DNA of 64,000 bases, from positions 1-64,000 of the forward strand of contig NZ_JXQQ01000043.1 of NCBI RefSeq assembly GCF_000834655.1, in the 5' to 3' direction. Origin of the DNA: Variovorax paradoxus (lineage in GTDB: Bacteria > Pseudomonadota > Gammaproteobacteria > Burkholderiales > Burkholderiaceae_C). The notes below the pieces were generated by a model. The model was given only the letters and a program-made list of their open reading frames with translations. It ran no database searches and was not told the origin of the DNA. Positions within the stretch are counted from its first letter, which is position 1. The number at the start of each line of letters is the position of its first letter. Shown in pieces: positions 61,303 through 64,000 of the stretch. The position numbers and the translations under genes were made by a program.

Positions 61303-63549
61303 TCAGAGATCGGCCATCCCCATCGCCGGATCGCTCACCGTGTGCCTGCCGGTTTCCACGCGCCCCGCGAAGCGGCGGTAGTAGCCGGCATCGGCATCGC
61401 ACGTCACCGCGAAGTCGTACCACTGGCCACTCGCTGCGAGCTCCCAGTGCTGGTCGGTGGTCGCACCGCCGTTGACCGTCGCGGTCCACGGCCCGTCGTT
61501 GCGGTAGGCCTTCGCGCGCACGGTGAACTTGCAAGGGTTCTTGCCGTCGTTGCGCATGCTCAGGTAGACGTTGCCGTTCGCGATGTCGTAGCACACGCGC
61601 ACTTCGGGCAACGCGGCATCGCCCGCGCGCAGGCGATTGAGGTCGCCCTTGAAGTGGCGGTGAAAGCCGTTCGGCCCGAGCACCCACAGGTCGTAGAAGC
61701 CGCTGTTGTCGGTCATCGCCGCCCATGCGTCGTCCAGCGTCTTGCCGGGCTCCACCATGTAGCGGCGCGGCAGGCGATCGAGATTGAGCTTGTCGTAGAC
61801 ATGGAACACCGCAGCCGCCTTGCCGGTGTTGGAGAACAGCAGCTGCACCTTGCCGCCGATCGTGTCGGCCTTCGCGCTCGCATGCAGCTCGTAAGGCAGC
61901 GCGCGCGAAGGCCGCGTGCCGGTGAACTGGCGCGGCAGCTGCGGGTCGAGCGGCAGCGGCACCTGCGGCAACGCCTGCTGGTCGCTGCGCAGCTTGTCGG
62001 CATCGGCCTTCGTCGTGCGGCCGGTGAGCGTGGGCAGCGCCTCGCTGTTGGGCGTGGCGAAGTTGAAGGCGCTCGTGAGGTCGCCGCACACCGCGCGCCG
62101 GAACGGCGAGATGTTGGGCTCCTTCACGCCGAAGCGCGTCTCCAGAAAACGCAGCACCGAGGTGTGGTCGAAGGCCTGCGAGCTGACCCATCCGCCGCGG
62201 CTCCACGGCGAGATCACGTACAGCGGCACGCGCGGGCCCGGGCCGTAGACGCGGCCGTCGGGCTTGGGCTGGCCGGTGCTGCCGGCCGGTGCCGGATGCG
62301 TGAAGTATTCGACGCCCAGGTCCGCATCGGGCAGCGTGGTCTTGCCGGCGTAGGTGCCGTCGCCATTGGGCGAAGGCGCCGAGGGTGAGGGCACGTGGTC
62401 GAAGTAGCCGTCGTTCTCGTCGAAATTGATGAGCAGCACGGTCTTGCTCCACACCTCGGGCACCGCGGTGAGCGCGTCCAGCACTTCCTGCAGGAACCAG
62501 GCGCCCTGCACGGGGCTGGAGGGGCCGGGGTGCTCGCAGTAGATCGACGGTGCGTTCATCCACGAGACCTGCGGCAGCTTGCCTTCGCGGATGTCGCGCT
62601 TGAAGGCGTCCAGGTAGGTCTCGGGCGTCGCGCCCGGCAGCGTGTTGGCCACGCCCTTGTAGAGCGGGTTCTTCGCGTTGTCCGAGGCTGCGTCGTAGGC
62701 GTGGTACGGCAGCGCCTGGCCGGTCTGCGCGTAGGGCTTCTGCGGCGCACCGCCGCTGGACACCGGAAAGCCCGAGGCGAGGTTCGCCTGGCGGAACTGC
62801 TGGAACGCGCCCAGCATGTTGTCGCCCCATTCGTCGGGCATGTTCTGGTAGCTGATCCACTTGATGCCCGCGTCTTCCAGGCGCTCGGCGTAAGTCTTCC
62901 ACGTGTAGCCGGTGTTGGCCGATGCGGGCAGGCCGTCGATCGCGTCCCACTCGTTGCGCACGAACGCCACGCCCTGGGCTGTCGGTCCGTTGGTGCCGGT
63001 GATGTGGAACGAGCGGTTCGCGTCCGTGCCGGTGTGCACGCCGCAGTGGTACGCATCGCAGATCGTGAAGGCGTTGGCCAGCGCGTACTGGAAGGGGACC
63101 TCGGCCTCCTTGTGGTACCCCATCGCCTTGTTGGTCTTGTAGCGCGGCCACTGGTACATGCGGCCGTTGTCCCACGCGTTCTGGCTGTCGTTCCAGTCGT
63201 GCGGCGTGCCGCCATCGCGCTGGGCGTTGCCCGTGCGGCTGTCGAAGTGGTACGGCAGGATCGGCTTGCCGGTGGCATCGCTTTGCTGCCACACGTTCAG
63301 GCCCTTGGGGAGAGGAATCGTGAAGCGGTCACCGAAACCGCGCACGCCCATGAGCGTGCCGAAGTAGTGGTCGAACGAGCGGTTTTCCTGCATCAGGATC
63401 ACGACGTGTTCGACGTCCATGATCGTGCCGGTCTTGTTGTTGGCCGGAATGGCCAGGGCGCGGCGGATGCTCGGCGGGAAGGCCGAGAGCGCCAGCGCGG
63501 CAGCGCCGGTGGTGGCGGTGCCCGTGAGGAATTTGCGGCGTGAGTTCAT
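61303..63549 (-). CDS. Phosphocholine-specific phospholipase C, copy 2
   Basis: A 748-aa paralogue of copy 1. It shares the Tat leader SRRKFLTGTATTGAAALA almost exactly, and VEHVVILMQENRSFDHYFGT, DAYHCGVHTGTDANRSFHITGTNG and INFDENDGYFDHVPSPSAP. The two C-terminal DUF756-type domains (TIGGKVQLLFSNTGKAAAVF; VCYDIANGNVYLSMRNDG) are nearly identical to copy 1, while the central region (MLGAFQQFRQANLASGF; SSGGAPQKPYAQTG) differs. Start ATG at 63549, 29 nt after the stop of a third copy. The family acts outside the cytoplasm on phosphatidylcholine and sphingomyelin; phosphate scavenging or host-lipid attack are the known roles. Confidence 0.94.
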   Translation of the reverse strand: MNSRRKFLTGTATTGAAALALSAFPPSIRRALAIPANNKTGTIMDVEHVVILMQENRSFDHYFGTLMGVRGFGDRFTIPLPKGLNVWQQSDATGKPILPYHFDSRTGNAQRDGGTPHDWNDSQNAWDNGRMYQWPRYKTNKAMGYHKEAEVPFQYALANAFTICDAYHCGVHTGTDANRSFHITGTNGPTAQGVAFVRNEWDAIDGLPASANTGYTWKTYAERLEDAGIKWISYQNMPDEWGDNMLGAFQQFRQANLASGFPVSSGGAPQKPYAQTGQALPYHAYDAASDNAKNPLYKGVANTLPGATPETYLDAFKRDIREGKLPQVSWMNAPSIYCEHPGPSSPVQGAWFLQEVLDALTAVPEVWSKTVLLINFDENDGYFDHVPSPSAPSPNGDGTYAGKTTLPDADLGVEYFTHPAPAGSTGQPKPDGRVYGPGPRVPLYVISPWSRGGWVSSQAFDHTSVLRFLETRFGVKEPNISPFRRAVCGDLTSAFNFATPNSEALPTLTGRTTKADADKLRSDQQALPQVPLPLDPQLPRQFTGTRPSRALPYELHASAKADTIGGKVQLLFSNTGKAAAVFHVYDKLNLDRLPRRYMVEPGKTLDDAWAAMTDNSGFYDLWVLGPNGFHRHFKGDLNRLRAGDAALPEVRVCYDIANGNVYLSMRNDGKNPCKFTVRAKAYRNDGPWTATVNGGATTDQHWELAASGQWYDFAVTCDADAGYYRRFAGRVETGRHTVSDPAMGMADL

Positions 63550-63578
63550 CGGTCCGTGTTTTTCGGTTGAAGTCACGC

Positions 63579-64000
63579 TCACAGGTCGGCCAGGCCCATG
63601 GCCGGATCGCTCACCGTGTGCTTGCCGTTTTCCACGCGGCCCGCAAAGCGGCGGTAGTAGGCCGGGTCGGCATCGCAGGTCACCGCGAAGTCGTACCACT
63701 GGCCGCTGCCCGCCAGCACCCAGAGCTGCTCGGCCTTGGCGCCGCCGGCGACGGTGGCACCCCACGGGCCGTCTTCGCGGTAGGCCTTGGCGCGCACCGT
63801 GAACTTCGCGGGCGTCGTGCCGGCGTTGAGCATCTCCAGGTAGACGTTGCCGTTGGCGATGTCGTAGCACACGCGCACCTCGGGATTCGCGCCGCTCGTG
63901 CGCAGCGCGTTGAGGTCGCCCTTGAAGTGACGATGAAAGCCGTTCGGCCCGAGCACCCAGAGGTCGTAGAAGCCGCTGTTGTCGGTCATCGCGCTCCAGG
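63579..64000 (-). CDS. Phosphocholine-specific phospholipase C, copy 3 (partial, 5' part beyond right edge)
   Basis: Only the last 140 codons are visible. They match the C-terminal DUF756-type region of copies 1 and 2: MTDNSGFYDLWVLGPNGFHRHFKGDL, EVRVCYDIANGNVYLEMLNAG, FTVRAKAYREDGPWGATV and the terminal YYRRFAGRVENGKHTVSDPAMGLADL. The frame is open to the window edge. This makes three consecutive copies on one strand. Whether copy 3 is full-length cannot be seen. Confidence 0.9.
   Translation of the reverse strand, partial: WSAMTDNSGFYDLWVLGPNGFHRHFKGDLNALRTSGANPEVRVCYDIANGNVYLEMLNAGTTPAKFTVRAKAYREDGPWGATVAGGAKAEQLWVLAGSGQWYDFAVTCDADPAYYRRFAGRVENGKHTVSDPAMGLADL

Noticed and set aside
60839..63292. 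817-aa minus-strand frame over the second phospholipase
   Set aside because: It lies in another frame of the same strand as the phospholipase, is Arg/Gly/Pro-rich, and has no family motif.

Overview
The window is a 64 kb stretch of GC-rich chromosome with tightly packed genes. Gene content suggests a betaproteobacterium of the Comamonadaceae, most like Variovorax. The pointers are a ChvE/GguAB sugar system beside an oxidative L-arabinose pathway, paired cyanophycin synthetases, 2-aminoethylphosphonate uptake, many LysR regulators, and REP elements built on TTCGACA(A/G)GCTCAG. No rRNA, tRNA, phage, IS element or CRISPR was found. The taxonomic call is inference, because no marker gene is present.

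Layout. 0-4.8 kb, minus strand: a type VI secretion island with vgrG, a DUF4123 adaptor, a small membrane protein and two DUF3304 lipoproteins, but no obvious effector. 5-8.2 kb: an old yellow enzyme-type oxidoreductase, an EamA exporter and a divergent LysR gene. 8.3-15.1 kb: three genes joined by 4-nt overlaps. They are a 1591-aa protein carrying an alpha/alpha-barrel-like region, a CapA-like phosphoesterase and a complete MurF-like ligase, then a lipoprotein alpha/beta hydrolase, then GalM. This is the best candidate for an undescribed system.

15.1-31.6 kb: a sugar-acid regulon. It has an SMP-30 lactonase, an SDR sugar dehydrogenase, a GbpR-like LysR regulator and an aldehyde dehydrogenase. 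Two complete ABC importers follow (ChvE-GguAB and YtfQ-YtfRT-YjfF, interleaved), then an IlvD/EDD-type arabonate dehydratase and a DHDPS-family keto-deoxyarabonate dehydratase. Together they could carry L-arabinose to 2-oxoglutarate. Repeats punctuate the region, including a REP core flanked by about 22-bp half-copies.

31.4-34.8 kb: a LysR/SDR pair, a small unknown protein and two related secreted Cys-containing proteins. 34.9-42.7 kb: a cyanophycin locus with CphA, a CphA2-like paralogue that has lost its Mur-type P-loop, and a divergent ABC exporter with a DUF1854 protein. 42.7-47 kb: an acyltransferase, a DUF2177 protein, QueC and an SbmA/YddA-type ABC protein. 47-51.7 kb: a PhnZ-like HD oxygenase diverging from a phosphonate ABC importer. 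51.7-58.3 kb: a tiny lipoprotein, an MFS transporter, a MocR regulator, a DUF2970 protein, two multihaem cytochromes c and an 8-oxoguanine-type deaminase. 58.4-64 kb: three tandem phosphocholine-specific phospholipase C genes, the last cut by the window edge.
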